Assembly: GCF_051020975.1 (NCBI RefSeq)
Contig: NW_027478169.1
Coordinates: 806,001-870,000 of the forward strand
DNA length: 64,000 nt
Reading direction: 5' to 3'
From: Osmia lignaria lignaria
Taxonomy: Eukaryota; Arthropoda; Insecta; Hymenoptera; Megachilidae
The position numbers and the translations under genes were made by a program. Below are positions 13,201-27,089 of this stretch, piece after piece; within the stretch, counting starts at the first letter, position 1, and every line of letters begins with the position of its first letter. The notes under the pieces are model-generated. The model worked only from the letters and a program-made list of their open reading frames with translations, was not told the origin of the DNA and ran no database searches.

Positions 13201-14308
13201 CCAGCTATGGGAAAATGTTAAGAGACCTTTTTTGTAGAGAATTAAGTTTCCTACTTTTTATGTTCTACAATATTTTTTGATCAGATGCGTAGTTCTCGAG
13301 ATATATCAAGATACTTAAAAGTTCCGAAGCCGCACCAACATAATAGAGATACAGAAACACCGTGGCCCCTTTCTTTGAGATAACTCTGCACTATTGCGCG
13401 CTGCAAATGCCACTTCCAGCTTAGCTGTGCAGAAGAAGAACAACAAGAAGAAGAAATATCTCGAAATATGTCCGTCAGGCCCCTTCCCTTGAGATAAATC
13501 TGCAAATATCTCGGAAACTAAGCGAGCTATGGCAAAATGTTAAGAGACCTTTTTTGTAGAGAATTAAGTTTCCTACTTTTTATGTTCTATGATATTTTTC
13601 GATCAGAGGCGTAGTTCTCGAGATATATCAAGATATTTAAAAGCTTCGAAGCTGCACCAATATAATAGAGGTACAGAAACACCGTGGCCCCTTTCTTTGA
13701 GATAACTCTGCACTATTGCGCGCTGCAAATGCCACTTCCAGCTTAGCTGTGCAGAAGAAGAACAACAAGAAGAAGAAATATCTCGAAATATGTCCGTCAG
13801 GCCCCTTCCCTTGAGATAAATCTGCAAATATCTCGGAAACGAAGCGAGCTATGGCAAAATGTTAAGAGACCTTTTTTGTAGAAAATTAAGTTTCCTACTT
13901 TTCATGTTGTATGATATTTTTTGATCAGATGCGTAGTTCTCGAGATATATCAAGATATTTAAAAATTCCGAAGCCGCACCAACATAATAGAGATACAGAA
14001 ACACCGTGGCCCCTTTCTTTGAGGTAACTCTGCACTATTGCGAGCTGCAAATGCCACTTCCAGCTTAGCTGTGCAGAAGAAGAACAACAAGAAGAAGAAA
14101 TATCTCGAAATATGTCCGTCAGGCCCCTTCCCTTGAGATAAATCTGCAAATATCTCGGAAACCAAGCGAGCTATGGCAAAATGTTAAGAGACCTTTTTTG
14201 TAGAGAATTAAGTTTCCCACTTTTTATGTTCCACGATATTTTTTGATCAGATGCGTAGTTCTCGAGATATACCAAGATATTTAAAAGTTCCGAAGCCGCA
14301 CCAACATA
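9800..14308. repeat. 7-mer HOR, 2 x 2254 bp
   Basis: About 9800-12054 and 12054-14308 match monomer by monomer. Marks in order are TATATCCGGATATT with TTGAGGTAAC; TTTCCCACTTTTTATG with TTCCACG and GTGGCCTCTTTC; TTATTTGCAGAG; GATGCCAGCTATGGG; AGATACTTAAAAG; the palindrome subfamily with CAATATAATAG; and TTTTCATGTTG with TTGAGGTAAC. The copies separate at AATAG (12054) versus AGTAG (14308). Confidence 0.8.
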
Positions 14309-14375
14309 GTAGAGATACAGAAACACCGTGGCCCCTTTCTTTGAGATAACTCTGCACTATTGCGAGCTGCAGATG

Positions 14376-15804
14376 CCACTTCCAGCTTAGCTGTGCAGAA
14401 GAAGAACAACAAGAAGAAGAAATATCTCGAAATATGTCCGTCAGGCCCCTTCCCTTGAGATAAATCTGCAAATATCTCGGAAACGAAGCGAGCTATGGCA
14501 AAATGTTAAGAGACCTTTTTTGTAGAAAATTAAGTTTCATACTTTTTATGTTGTATGATATTTTTTGATCAGATGCGTAGTTCTCGAGATATATCAAGAT
14601 ATTTAAAAATTCCGAAGCCGCACCAAGATAATAGAGATACAGAAACACCGTGGCCCCTTTCATTGAGATAACTCTGCACTATTGCGACCTGCAAATGCCA
14701 CTTCCAGCTTAGCTGTGCAGAAGAAGAACAACAAGAAGAAGAAATATCTCGAAATATGTCCGTCAGGCCCCTTCGCTTGAGATAAATCTGCAAATATCTC
14801 GGAAACGAAGCGAGCTATGGCAAAATGTTAAGAGACCTTTTTTGTGGAGAATTAAGTTTCCTACGTTTTATGTTCTATGATATTTTTCGATCAGAGGCGT
14901 AGTTCTCGAGATATATCAAGATATTTAAAAGCTTCGAAGCTGCACCAACATAATAGAGGTACAGAAACACCGTGGCCCCTTTCTTTGAGATAACTCTGCA
15001 CTATTGCGAGCTGCAAATGCCACTTCCAGCTTAGCTGTGCAGAAGAAGAACAACAAGAAGAAGAAATATCTCGAAATATGTCCGTCAGGCCCCTTCCCTT
15101 GAGATAAATCTGCAAATATCTCGGAAACGAAGCGAGCTATGGCAAAATGTTAAGAGACCTTTTTTGTAGAAAATTAAGTTTCATACTTTTTATGTTGTAT
15201 GATATTTTTTGATCAGATGCGTAGTTCTCGAGATATATCAAGATATTTAAAAATTCCGAAGCCGCACCAAGATAATAGAGATACAGAAACACCGTGGCCC
15301 CTTTCATTGAGATAACTCTGCACTATTGCGACCTGCAAATGCCACTTCCAGCTTAGCTGTGCAGAAGAAGAACAACAAGAAGAAGAAATATCTCGAAATA
15401 TGTCCGTCAGGCCCCTTCGCTTGAGATAAATCTGCAAATATCTCGGAAACGAAGCGAGCTATGGCAAAATGTTAAGAGACCTTTTTTGTGGAGAATTAAG
15501 TTTCCTACGTTTTATGTTCTATGATATTTTTCGATCAGAGGCGTAGTTCTCGAGATATATCAAGATATTTAAAAGCTTCGAAGCTGCACCAACATAATAG
15601 AGGTACAGAAACACCGTGGCCCCTTTCTTTGAGATAACTCTGCACTATTGCGAGCTGCAAATGCCACTTCCAGCTTAGCTGTGCAGAAGAAGAACAACAA
15701 GAAGAAGAAATATCTCGAAATATGTCCGTCAGGCCCCTTCCCTTGAGATAAATCTGCAAATATCTCGGAAACGAAGCGAGCTATGGCAAAATGTTAAGAG
15801 ACCT
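14376..15804. repeat. 2-mer duplication, 644-bp unit
   Basis: Two monomer types alternate: one with CAAGATAATAG, TTTCATTGAGA, GCGACCTGC and CTTCGCTTGAG, the other with TTTTTTGTGGAGA, CCTACGTTTTATG and the palindrome. Both copies carry all these marks and look identical by eye, so the duplication appears recent. The corresponding place in the 40-48 kb segment lacks it. Confidence 0.85.
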
Positions 15805-16039
15805 TATTTGTAGAGAATTAAGTTTCCTACTTTTTATGTTTTATGATATTTTTTGATCAGATGCGTAGTTCTCGAGATATATCAAGATATTTAAAAGTTC
15901 CGAAGCCGCACCAACACAATAGAGATACAGAAACACCGTGGCCCCTTTCTTTGAGATAACTCTGCACTACTGCGAGCTGCAAATGCCACTTCCAGCTTAG
16001 CTGTGCAGAAGAGGAACAACAAGAAGAAGAAATATCTCG

Positions 16040-19000
16040 GAATATGTCCGTCAGGCCCCTTCCCTTGAGCTAAATCTGCAAATATCTCGGAAACGAAGCG
16101 AGCTATGGCAAAATGTTAAGAGACCTTTTTTGTAGAGAATTAAGTTTCCTACTTTTTATGTTCTACAATATTTTTTGATCAGATGCGTAGTTCTCGAGAT
16201 ATATCAAGATATTTAAAAGTTCCGAAGCCGCACCAACATAATAGAGATACAGAAACACCGTGGCCCCTTTCTTTGAGATAACTCTGCACTACTGCGAGCT
16301 GCAAATGCCACTTCCAGCTTAGCTGTGCAGAAGAGGAACAACAAGAAGAAGAAATATCTCGGAATATGTCCGTCAGGCCCCTTCCCTTGAGATAAATCTG
16401 CAAATATCTCGGAAACGAAGCGAGCTATGGCAAAATGTTAAGAGACCTTTTTTGTAGAGAATTGAGTTTCCTACTTTTTATGTTGTATGATATTTTTTGA
16501 TCAGATGCGTAGTTCTCGAGATATACCAAGATATTTAAAAGTTCCGAAGCCGCACCAACATAGTAGAGATACAGAAACACCGTGGCCCCTTTCTTTGAGA
16601 TAACTCTGCACTATTGCGAGCTGCAGATGCCACTTCCAGCTTAGCTGTGCAGAAGAAGAACAACAAGAAGAAGAAATATCTCGAAATATGTCCGTCAGGC
16701 CCCTTCCCTTGAGATAAATCTGCAAATATCTCGGAAACGAAGCGAGCTATGGCAAAATGTTAAGAGACCTTTTTTGTAGAAAATTAAGTTTCATACTTTT
16801 TATGTTGTATGATATTTTTTGATCAGATGCGTAGTTCTCGAGATATATCAAGATATTTAAAAATTCCGAAGCCGCACCAACATAATAGAGATACAGAAAC
16901 ACCGTGGCCCCTTTCTTTGAGATAACTCTGCACTACTGCGAGCTGCAAATGCCACTTCCAGCTTAGCTGTGCAGAAGAGGAACAACAAGAAGAAGAAATA
17001 TCTCGGAATATGTCCGTCAGGCCCCTTCCCTTGAGATAAATCTGCAAATATCTCGGAAACGATGCCAGCTATGGGAAAATGTTAAGAGACCTTTTTTGTA
17101 GAGAATTAAGTTTCCTACTTTTTATGTTCTACAATATTTTTTGATCAGATGCGTAGTTCTCGAGATATATCAAGAAATTTAAAAGTTCCGAAGCCGCACC
17201 AACATAATAGAGATACAGAAACACCGTGGCCCCTTTCTTTGAGATAACTCTGCACTATTGCGACCTGCAAATGCCACTTCCAGCTTAGCTGTGCAGAAGA
17301 AGAACAACAAGAAGAAGAAATATCTCGAAATATGTCCGTCAGGCCCCTTCCCTTGAGATGAATCTGCAAATATCTCGGAAACCAAGCGAGCTATGGCAAA
17401 ATCTTAAGAGACCTTTTTTGTAGAGAATTAAGTTTCCCACTTTTTATGTTCCACGATATTTTTTGATCAGATGCGTAGTTCTCGAGATATACCAAGATAT
17501 TTAAAAGTTCCGAAGCCGCACCAACATAGTAGAGATACAGAAACACCGTGGCCCCTTTCTTTGAGATAACTCTGCACTATTGCGAGCTGCAGATGCCACT
17601 TCCAGCTTAGCTGTGCAGAAGAAGAACAACAAGAAGAAGAAATATCTCGAAATATGTCCGTCAGGCCCCTTCCCTTGAGATAAATCTGCAAATATCTCGG
17701 AAACGAAGCGAGCTATGGCAAAATGTTAAGAGACCTTTTTTGTAGAAAATTAAGTTTCATACTTTTTATGTTGTATGATATTTTTTGATCAGATGCGTAG
17801 TTCTCGAGATATATCAAGATATTTAAAAATTCCGAAGCCGCACCAACATAATAGAGATACAGAAACACCGTGGCCCCTTTCATTGAGATAACTCTGCACT
17901 ATTGCGACCTGCAAATGCCACTTCCAGCTTAGCTGTGCAGAAGAAGAACAACAAGAAGAAGAAATATCTCGAAATATGTCCGTCAGGCCCCTTCGCTTGA
18001 GATAAATCTGCAAATATCTCGGAAACGAAGCGAGCTATGGCAAAATGTTAAGAGACCTTTTTTGTAGAGAATTAAGTTTCCTACGTTTTATGTTCTATGA
18101 TATTTTTCGATCAGAGGCGTAGTTCTCGAGATATATCAAGATATTTAAAAGCTTCGAAGCTGCACCAACATAATAGAGGTACAGAAACACCGTGGCCCCT
18201 TTCTTTGAGATAACTCTGCACTATTGCGAGCTGCAAATGCCACTTCCAGCTTAGCTGTGCAGAAGAAGAACAACAAGAAGAAGAAATATCTCGAAATATG
18301 TCCGTCAGGCCCCTTCCCTTGAGCTAAATCTGCAAATATCTCGGAAACGAAGCGAGCTATGGCAAAATGTTAAGAGACCTTTTTTGTAGAGAATTAAGTT
18401 TCCTACTTTTTATGTTCTACAATATTTTTTGATCAGATGCGTAGTTCTCGAGATATATCAAGATATTTAAAAGTTCCGAAGCCGCACCAACATAATAGAG
18501 ATGCAGAAACACCGTGGCCCCTTTCTTTGAGATAACTCTGCACTACTGCGAGCTGCAAATGCCACTTCCAGCTTAGCTGTGCAGAAGAGGAACAACAAGA
18601 AGAAGAAATATCTCGGAATATGTCCGTCAGGCCCCTTCCCTTGAGATAAATCTGCAAATATCTCGGAAACGAAGCGAGCTATGGCAAAATGTTAAGAGAC
18701 CTTTTTTGTAGAGAATTGAGTTTCCTACTTTTTATGTTGTATGATATTTTTTGATCAGATGCGTAGTTCACGAGATATACCAAGATATTTAAAAGTTCCG
18801 AAGCCGCACCAACATAGTAGAGATACAGAAACACCGTGGCCCCTTTCTTTGAGATAACTCTGCACTATTGCGAGCTGCAGATGCCACTTCCAGCTTAGCT
18901 GTGCAGAAGAAGAACAACAAGAAGAAGAAATATCTCGAAATATGTCCGTCAGGCCCCTTCCCTTGAGATAAATCTGCAAATATCTCGGAAACGAAGCGAG

Positions 19001-19604
19001 CTATGGCAAAATGTTAAGAGACCTTTTTTGTAGAAAATTAAGTTTCATACTTTTTATGTTGTATGATATTTTTTGATCAGATGCGTAGTTCTCGAGATAT
19101 ATCAAGATATTTAAAAATTCCGAAGCCGCACCAACATAATAGAGATACAGAAACACCGTGGCCCCTTTCTTTGAGATAACTCTGCACTACTGCGAGCTGC
19201 AAATGCCACTTCCAGCTTAGCTGTGCAGAAGAGGAACAACAAGAAGAAGAAATATCTCGGAATATGTCCGTCAGGCCCCTTCCCTTGAGATAAATCTGCA
19301 AATATCTCGGAAACGATGCCAGCTATGGGAAAATGTTAAGAGACCTTTTTTGTAGAGAATTAAGTTTCCTACTTTTTATGTTCTACAATATTTTTTGATC
19401 AGATGCGTAGTTCTCGAGATATATCAAGAAATTTAAAAGTTCCGAAGCCGCACCAACATAATAGAGATACAGAAACACCGTGGCCCCTTTCTTTGAGATA
19501 ACTCTGCACTATTGCGACCTGCAAATGCCACTTCCAGCTTAGCTGTGCAGAAGAAGAACAACAAGAAGAAGAAATATCTCGAAATATGTCCGTCAGGCCC
19601 CTTC
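16040..19604. repeat. 7-mer HOR, 2254-bp spacing (16040-17350 and 18294-19604)
   Basis: Four consecutive monomers at 16040-17350 recur at 18294-19604. Marks are GAATTGAGTTTCC (near 16465 and 18715), GATATACCAAG with CATAGTAG and GCAGATGCC, TTTCATACTTTTTATG with GTTGTATG, and TCAAGAAATTTAAAAG with GCGACCTGC. The first copy alone has GAGATGAATC near 17356; the second alone has GATGCAGAAAC near 18502. The intervening monomers (17350-18294) include the 17789 type, shared with 14569 and 41935. Confidence 0.75.
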
Positions 19605-19779
19605 GCTTGAGATAAATCTGCAAATATCTCGGAAACGAAGCGAGCTATGGCAAAATGTTAAGAGACCTTTTTTGTAGAGAATTAAGTTTCCTACTTTTTA
19701 TGTTCTATGATATTTTTTGATCAGATGCGTAGTTCTCGAGATATAACAAGATATTTAAAAGTTCCGAAGCCGCACCAAC

Positions 19780-22700
19780 ATAGTAGAGATACAGAAACAC
19801 CGTGGCCCCTTTCTTTGAGATAACTCTGCACTATTGCGAGCTGCAGATGCCACTTCCAGCTTAGCTGTGCAGAAGAAGAACAACAAGAAGAAGAAATATC
19901 TCGAAATATGTCCGTCAGGCCCCTTCCCTTGAGATAAATCTGCAAATATCTCGGAAACGAAGCGAGCTATGGCAAAATGTTAAGAGACCTTTTTTGTAGA
20001 AAATTAAGTTTCATACTTTTTATGTTGTATGATATTTTTTGATCAGATGCGTAGTTCTCGAGATATATCAAGATATTTAAAAGCTTCGAAGCTGCACCAA
20101 CATAATAGAGGTACAGAAACACCGTGGCCCCTTTCTTTGAGATAACTCTGCACTATTGCGAGCTGCAAATGCCACTTCCAGCTTAGCTGTGCAGAAGAAG
20201 AACAACAAGAAGAAGAAATATCTCGAAATATGTCCGTCAGGCCCCTTCCCTTGAGATAAATCTGCAAATATCTCGGAAACGAAGCGAGCTATGGCAAAAT
20301 GTGAAGAGACCTTTTTTGTAGAGAATTAAGTTTCCTACTTATTATGTTGTATGATATTTTTTGATCAGATGCATAGTTCTCGAGATATATCCGGATATTT
20401 AAAAGTTCCGAGGCGGCACCAACATAATAGAGATACAGAAACACCCTGGCCCCTTTCTTTGAGGTAACTCTGCACTATTGCGAGCTGCAAATGCCACTTC
20501 CAGCTTAGCTGTGCAGAAGAAGAACAACAAGAAGAAGAAATATCTCGAAATATGTCCGTCAGGCCCCTTCCCTTGAGATAAATCTGCAAATATCTCGGAA
20601 ACCAAGCGAGCTATGGCAAAATGTTAAGAGACCTTTTTTGTAGAGAATTAAGTTTCCCACTTTTTATGTTCCACGATATTTTTTGATCAGATGCGTAGTT
20701 CTCGAGATATACCAAGATATTTAAAAGTTCCGAAGCCGCACCAACATAGTAGAGATACAGAAACACCGTGGCCCCTTTCTTTGAGATAACTCTGCACTAT
20801 TGCGAGCTGCAGATGTCACTTCCAGCTTAGCTGTGCAGAAGAAGAACAACAAAAAGAAGAAATATCTCGAAATATGTCCGTCAGGCCCCTTCCCTTGAGA
20901 TAAATCTGCAAATATCTCGGAAACGAAGCGAGCTATGGCAAAATGTTAAGAGACCTTTTTTGTAGAAAATTAAGTTTCATACTTTTTATGTTGTATGATA
21001 TTTTTTGATCAGATGCGTAGTTCTCGAGATATATCAAGATATTTAAAAATTCCGAAGCCGCACCAACATAATAGAGATACAGAAACACCGTGGCCCCTTT
21101 CTTTGAGATAACTCTGCACTACTGCGAGCTGCAAATGCCACTTCCAGCTTAGCTGTGCAGAAGAGGAACAACAAGAAGAAGAAATATCTCGGAATATGTC
21201 CGTCAGGCCCCTTCCCTTGAGATAAATCTGCAAATATCTCGGAAACGATGCCAGCTATGGGAAAATGTTAAGAGACCTTTTTTGTAGAGAATTAAGTTTC
21301 CTACTTTTTATGTTCTACAATATTTTTTGATCAGATGCGTAGTTCTCGAGATATATCAAGAAATTTAAAAGTTCCGAAGCCGCACCAACATAATAGAGAT
21401 ACAGAAACACCGTGGCCCCTTTCTTTGAGATAACTCTGCACTATTGCGACCTGCAAATGCCACTTCCAGCTTAGCTGTGCAGAAGAAGAACAACAAGAAG
21501 AAGAAATATCTCGAAATATGTCCGTCAGGCCCCTTCGCTTGAGATAAATCTGCAAATATCTCGGAAACGAAGCGAGCTATGGCAAAATGTTAAGAGACCT
21601 TTTTTGTAGAGAATTAAGTTTCCTACTTTTTATGTTCTATGATATTTTTTGATCAGATGCGTAGTTCTCGAGATATAACAAGATATTTAAAAGTTCCGAA
21701 GCCGCACCAACATAATAGAGATACAGAAACACCGTGGCCCCTTTCTTTGAGATAACTCTGCACTATTGCGAGCTGCAAATGCCACTTCCAGCTTAGCTGT
21801 GCAGAAGAAGAACAACAAGAAGAAGAAATATCTCGAAATATGTCCGTCAGGCCCCTTCCCTTGAGATAAATCTGCAAATATCTCGGAAACGAAGCGAGCT
21901 ATGGCAAAATGTGAAGAGACCTTTTTTGTAGAGAATTAAGTTTCCCACTTTTTATGTTCCACGATATTTTTTGATCAGATGCGTAGTTCTCGAGATATAC
22001 CAAGATATTTAAAAGTTCCGAAGCCGCACCAACATAGTAGAGATACAGAAACACCGTGGCCCCTTTCTTTGAGATAACTCTGCACTATTGCGAGCTGCAG
22101 ATGCCACTTCCAGCTTAGCTGTGCAGAAGAAGAACAACAAGAAGAAGAAATATCTCGAAATATGTCCGTCAGGCCCCTTCCCTTGAGATAAATCTGCAAA
22201 TATCTCGGAAACGAAGCGAGCTATGGCAAAATGTTAAGAGACCTTTTTTGTAGAAAATTAAGTTTCATACTTTTTATGTTGTATGATATTTTTTGATCAG
22301 ATGCGTAGTTCTCGAGATATATCAAGATATTTAAAAGCTTCGAAGCTGCACCAACATAATAGAGGTACAGAAACACCGTGGCCCCTTTCTTTGAGATAAC
22401 TCTGCACTATTGCGAGCTGCAAATGCCACTTCCAGCTTAGCTGTGCAGAAGAAGAACAACAAGAAGAAGAAATATCTCGAAATATGTCCGTCAGGCCCCT
22501 TCCCTTGAGATAAATCTGCAAATATCTCGGAAACGAAGCGAGCTATGGCAAAATGTGAAGAGACCTTTTTTGTAGAGAATTAAGTTTCCTACTTATTATG
22601 TTGTATGATATTTTTTGATCAGATGCATAGTTCTCGAGATATATCCGGATATTTAAAAGTTCCGAGGCGGCACCAACATAATAGAGATACAGAAACACCG

Positions 22701-23795
22701 TGGCCCCTTTCTTTGAGGTAACTCTGCACTATTGCGAGCTGCAAATGCCACTTCCAGCTTAGCTGTGCAGAAGAAGAACAACAAGAAGAAGAAATATCTC
22801 GAAATATGTCCGTCAGGCCCCTTCCCTTGAGATAAATCTGCAAATATCTCGGAAACCAAGCGAGCTATGGCAAAATGTTAAGAGACCTTTTTTGTAGAGA
22901 ATTAAGTTTCCCACTTTTTATGTTCCACGATATTTTTTGATCAGATGCGTAGTTCTCGAGATATACCAAGATATTTAAAAGTTCCGAAGCCGCACCAACA
23001 TAGTAGAGATACAGAAACACCGTGGCCCCTTTCTTTGAGATAACTCTGCACTATTGCGAGCTGCAGATGCCACTTCCAGCTTAGCTGTGCAGAAGAAGAA
23101 CAACAAAAAGAAGAAATATCTCGAAATATGTCCGTCAGGCCCCTTCCCTTGAGATAAATCTGCAAATATCTCGGAAACGAAGCGAGCTATGGCAAAATGT
23201 TAAGAGACCTTTTTTGTAGAAAATTAAGTTTCATACTTTTTATGTTGTATGATATTTTTTGATCAGATGCGTAGTTCTCGAGATATATCAAGATATTTAA
23301 AAATTCCGAAGCCGCACCAACATAATAGAGATACAGAAACACCGTGGCCCCTTTCTTTGAGATAACTCTGCACTACTGCGAGCTGCAAATGCCACTTCCA
23401 GCTTAGCTGTGCAGAAGAGGAACAACAAGAAGAAGAAATATCTCGGAATATGTCCGTCAGGCCCCTTCCCTTGAGATAAATCTGCAAATATCTCGGAAAC
23501 GATGCCAGCTATGGGAAAATGTTAAGAGACCTTTTTTGTAGAGAATTAAGTTTCCTACTTTTTATGTTCTACAATATTTTTTGATCAGATGCGTAGTTCT
23601 CGAGATATATCAAGAAATTTAAAAGTTCCGAAGCCGCACCAACATAATAGAGATACAGAAACACCGTGGCCCCTTTCTTTGAGATAACTCTGCACTATTG
23701 CGACCTGCAAATGCCACTTCCAGCTTAGCTGTGCAGAAGAAGAACAACAAGAAGAAGAAATATCTCGAAATATGTCCGTCAGGCCCCTTCCCTTG
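19780..23795. repeat. 7-mer HOR, 2254-bp spacing (19780-21540 and 22034-23795)
   Basis: Positions 19780-21540 recur at 22034-23795. Rare marks shared are ACTTATTATGTTG, CGAGGCGGCACC, AAATGTGAAGAG and AACAAAAAGAAG (near 20848 and 23103). The second copy follows a monomer (near 21653) that mixes ATATAACAAG with CATAATAG. An overlapping 6-mer register (1932 bp) also links 18.92-19.77 kb to 20.85-21.70 kb, so units of six and seven monomers interleave here. Confidence 0.75.
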
Positions 23796-25670
23796 AGATA
23801 AATCTGCAAATATCTCGGAAACGAAGCGAGCTATGGCAAAATGTTAAGAGACCTTTTTTGTAGAGAATTATGTTTCCTACAATTTACGTTCTCTGATATT
23901 TGTTGATCAGAAGCGTAGTTTTCGAGATATATCGAGATATTTAAAAGCTTCGAAGCTGCACCAACATAATAGAGGTACAGAACACCGTGGCCCCTTTCTT
24001 TGAGATAACTCTGCACTATTGCGAGCTGCAAATGCCACTTCCAGCTTAGCTGTGCAGAAGAAGAACAACAAGAAGAAGAAATATCTCGAAATATGTCCGT
24101 CAGGCCCCTTCCCTTGAGATAAATCTGCAAATATCTCGGAAACGAAGCGAGCTATGGCAAAATGTTAAGAGATCTTTTTTGTAGAGAATTAAGTTTCCTA
24201 CTTTTTATGTTCTATGATATTTTTCGATCAGATGTGTAGTTCTCGAGATATATCAAGATATTTAAAAGTTCCGAAGCCGCACCAACATAATAGAGATACA
24301 GAAACACCGTGGCCCCTTTCTTTGAGATAACTCTGCACTATTGCGAGCTGCAAATGCCACTTCCAGCTTAGCTGTGCAGAAGAAGAACAACAAGAAGAAG
24401 AAAAATCTCAAAATATGTCCGTCAGGCCCCTTCCCTTGAGCTAAATCTGCAAATATCTCGGAAACGATGCCAGCTATGGGAAAATGTTCAGAGACTTTTT
24501 TTGTAGAGAATTAAGTTTCCTACTTTTTATGTTCTATGATATTTTTCGATCAGAGGCGTAGTTCTCGAGATATATCAAGATCTTTAAAAGTTCCGAAGCC
24601 GCACCAACATAATAGAGATACAGAAACACCGTGGCCCCTTTCTTTGAGATAACTCTGCACTATTGCGAGCTGCAAATGCCACTTCCAGCTTAGCTGTGCA
24701 GAAGAAGAACAACAAGAAGAAGAAAAATCTCAAAATATGTCCGTCAGGCCCCTTCCCTTGAGCTAAATCTGCAAATATCTCGGAAACGATGCCAGCTATG
24801 GGAAAATGTTAAGAGACCTTTTTTGTAGAGAATTAAGTTTCCTACTTTTTATGTTCTACAATATTTTTTGATCAGATGCGTAGTTCTCGAGATATATCAA
24901 GATATTTAAAAGTTCCGAAGCCGCACCAACATAATAGAGATACAGAAACACCGTGGCCCCTTTCTTTGAGATAACTCTGCACTATTGCGCGCTGCAAATG
25001 CCACTTCCAGCTTAGCTGTGCAGAAGAAGAACAACAAGAAGAAGAAATATCTCGAAATATGTCCGTCAGGCCCCTTCCCTTGAGATAAATCTGCAAATAT
25101 CTCGGAAACTAAGCGAGCTATGGCAAGATGTTGAGAGACCTTTTTTGTAGAGAATTAAGTTTCCTACTTTTTATGTTCTATGATATTTTTCGATCAGAGG
25201 CGCAGTTCTCGAGATATATCAAGATATTTAAAAGCTTCGAAGCTGCACCAACATAATAGAGGTACAGAAACACCGTGGCCCCTTTCTTTGAGATAACTCT
25301 GCACTATTGCGAGCTGCAAATGCCACTTCCAGCTTAGCTGTGCAGAAGAAGAACAACAAGAAGAAGAAATATCTCGAAATATGTCCGTCAGGCCCCTTCC
25401 CTTGAGATAAATCTGCAAATATCTCGGAAACGAAGCGAGCTATGGCAAAATGTTAAGAGACCTTATTTGTAGAGAATTAAGTTTCCTACTTTTTATGTTT
25501 TATGATATTTTTTGATCAGGTGCGTAGTTCTCGAGATATATCAAGATATTTAAAAGTTCCGAAGCCGCACCAACATAATAGAGATATAGAAACACCGTGG
25601 CCCCTTTCTTTGAGATAACTCTGCACTATTGCGAGCTGCAAATGCCACTTCCAGCTTAGCTGTGCAGAAG
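23717..25670. repeat. Block alpha, copy 2
   Basis: Second copy of 4720-6671, keeping its private marks, including the 1-bp deletion at 23981-23982. Copy-specific differences are few: CCTTTTTTGTAG for CCTTCTTTGTAG, GATGTGTAG near 24232, GAGACTTTTTTTG near 24494 and GCAAGATG near 25115. It marks the start of the second super-segment. Confidence 0.85.
23981..23982. other. 1-bp deletion, block alpha copy 2
   Basis: Same lesion, in the same monomer context (ATTTGTTGATC upstream), as 4984-4985. Confidence 0.88.
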
Positions 25671-27089
25671 AGGAACAACAAGAAGAAGAAATATCTCGGA
25701 ATACGTCCGTCAGGCCCCTTCCCTTGAGCTAAATCTGCAAATATCTGGGAAACGAAGCGAGCTATGGCAAAATGTTACGAGACCTTTTTTGTAGAGAATT
25801 AAGTTTCCTACTTTTTATGTTCTACAATATTTTTTGATCAGATGCGTAGTTCTCGAGATATATCAAGATATTTAAAAGTTCCGAAGCCGCACCAACATAA
25901 TAGAGATACAGAGACACCGTGGCCCCTTTCTTTGAGATAACTCTGCACTACTGCGAGCTGCAAATGCGACTTCCAGCTTAGCTGTGCAGAAGAGGAACAA
26001 CAAGAAGAAGAAATATCTCGGAATATGTCCGTCAGGCCCCTTCCCTTGAGATAAATCTGCAAATATCTCGGAAACGAAGCGAGCTATGGCAAAATGTTAA
26101 GAGACCTTTTTTGTAGAGAAGTAAGTTTCCTACTTTTTATGTTCTATGATATTTTTTGATCAGATGCATAGTTCTCGAGATATATCCGGATATTTAAAAG
26201 TTCCGAAGCCGCACCAACATAATAGAGATACAGAAACACCGTGGCCCCTTTCTTTGAGGTAACTCTGCACTATTGCGAGCTGCAAATGCCACTTCCAGCT
26301 TAGCTGTGCAGAAGAAGAACAACAAGAAGAAGAAATATCTCGAAATATGTCCGTCAGGCCCCTTCCCTTGAGATAAATCTGCAAATATCTCGGAAACTAA
26401 GCGAGCTATGGCAAAATGTTAAGAGACCTTTTTTGTAGAGAATTAAGTTTCCTACTTTTTATGTTCTATGATATTTTTCGATCAGATGCGTAGTTCTCGA
26501 GATATATCAAGATATTTAAAAGCTTCGAAGCTGCACCAATATAATAGAGGTACAGAAACACCGTGGCCCCTTTCTTTGAGATAACTCTGCACTATTGCGC
26601 GCTGCAAATGCCACTTCCAGCTTAGCTGTGCAGAAGAAGAACAACAAGAAGAAGAAATATCTCGAAATATGTCCGTCAGGCCCCTTCCCTTGAGATAAAT
26701 CTGCAAATATCTCGGAAACGAAGCGAGCTATGGCAAAATGTTAAGAGACCTTTTTTGTAGAAAATTAAGTTTCCTACTTTTCATGTTGTATGATATTTTT
26801 TGATCAGATGCGTAGTTCTCGAGATATATCAAGATATTTAAAAATTCCGAAGCCGCACCAACATAATAGAGATACAGAAACACCGTGGCCCCTTTCTTTG
26901 AGATAACTCTGCACTACTGCGAGCTGCAAATGCCACTTCCAGCTTAGCTGTGCAGAAGAGGAACAACAAGAAGAAGAAATATCTCGGAATACGTCCGTCA
27001 GGCCCCTTCCCTTGAGCTAAATCTGCAAATATCTCGGAAACGAAGCGAGCTATGGCAAAATGTTACGAGACCTTTTTTGTAGAGAATTA
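25671..27089. repeat. Partial 10-mer unit (paralogue of 28569-29987)
   Basis: This stretch matches 28569-29987 at a 9-monomer offset (2898 bp). It carries GAATACGTCC, ATCTGGGAAACG, GTTACGAGACC, AATGCGACTTCC and TATATCCGG. It lacks the last monomer of the full unit, joining directly to the first complete 10-mer at 27090. Private changes include GAGACACCG near 25911 and CGATCAGATGCG near 26480. Confidence 0.8.
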
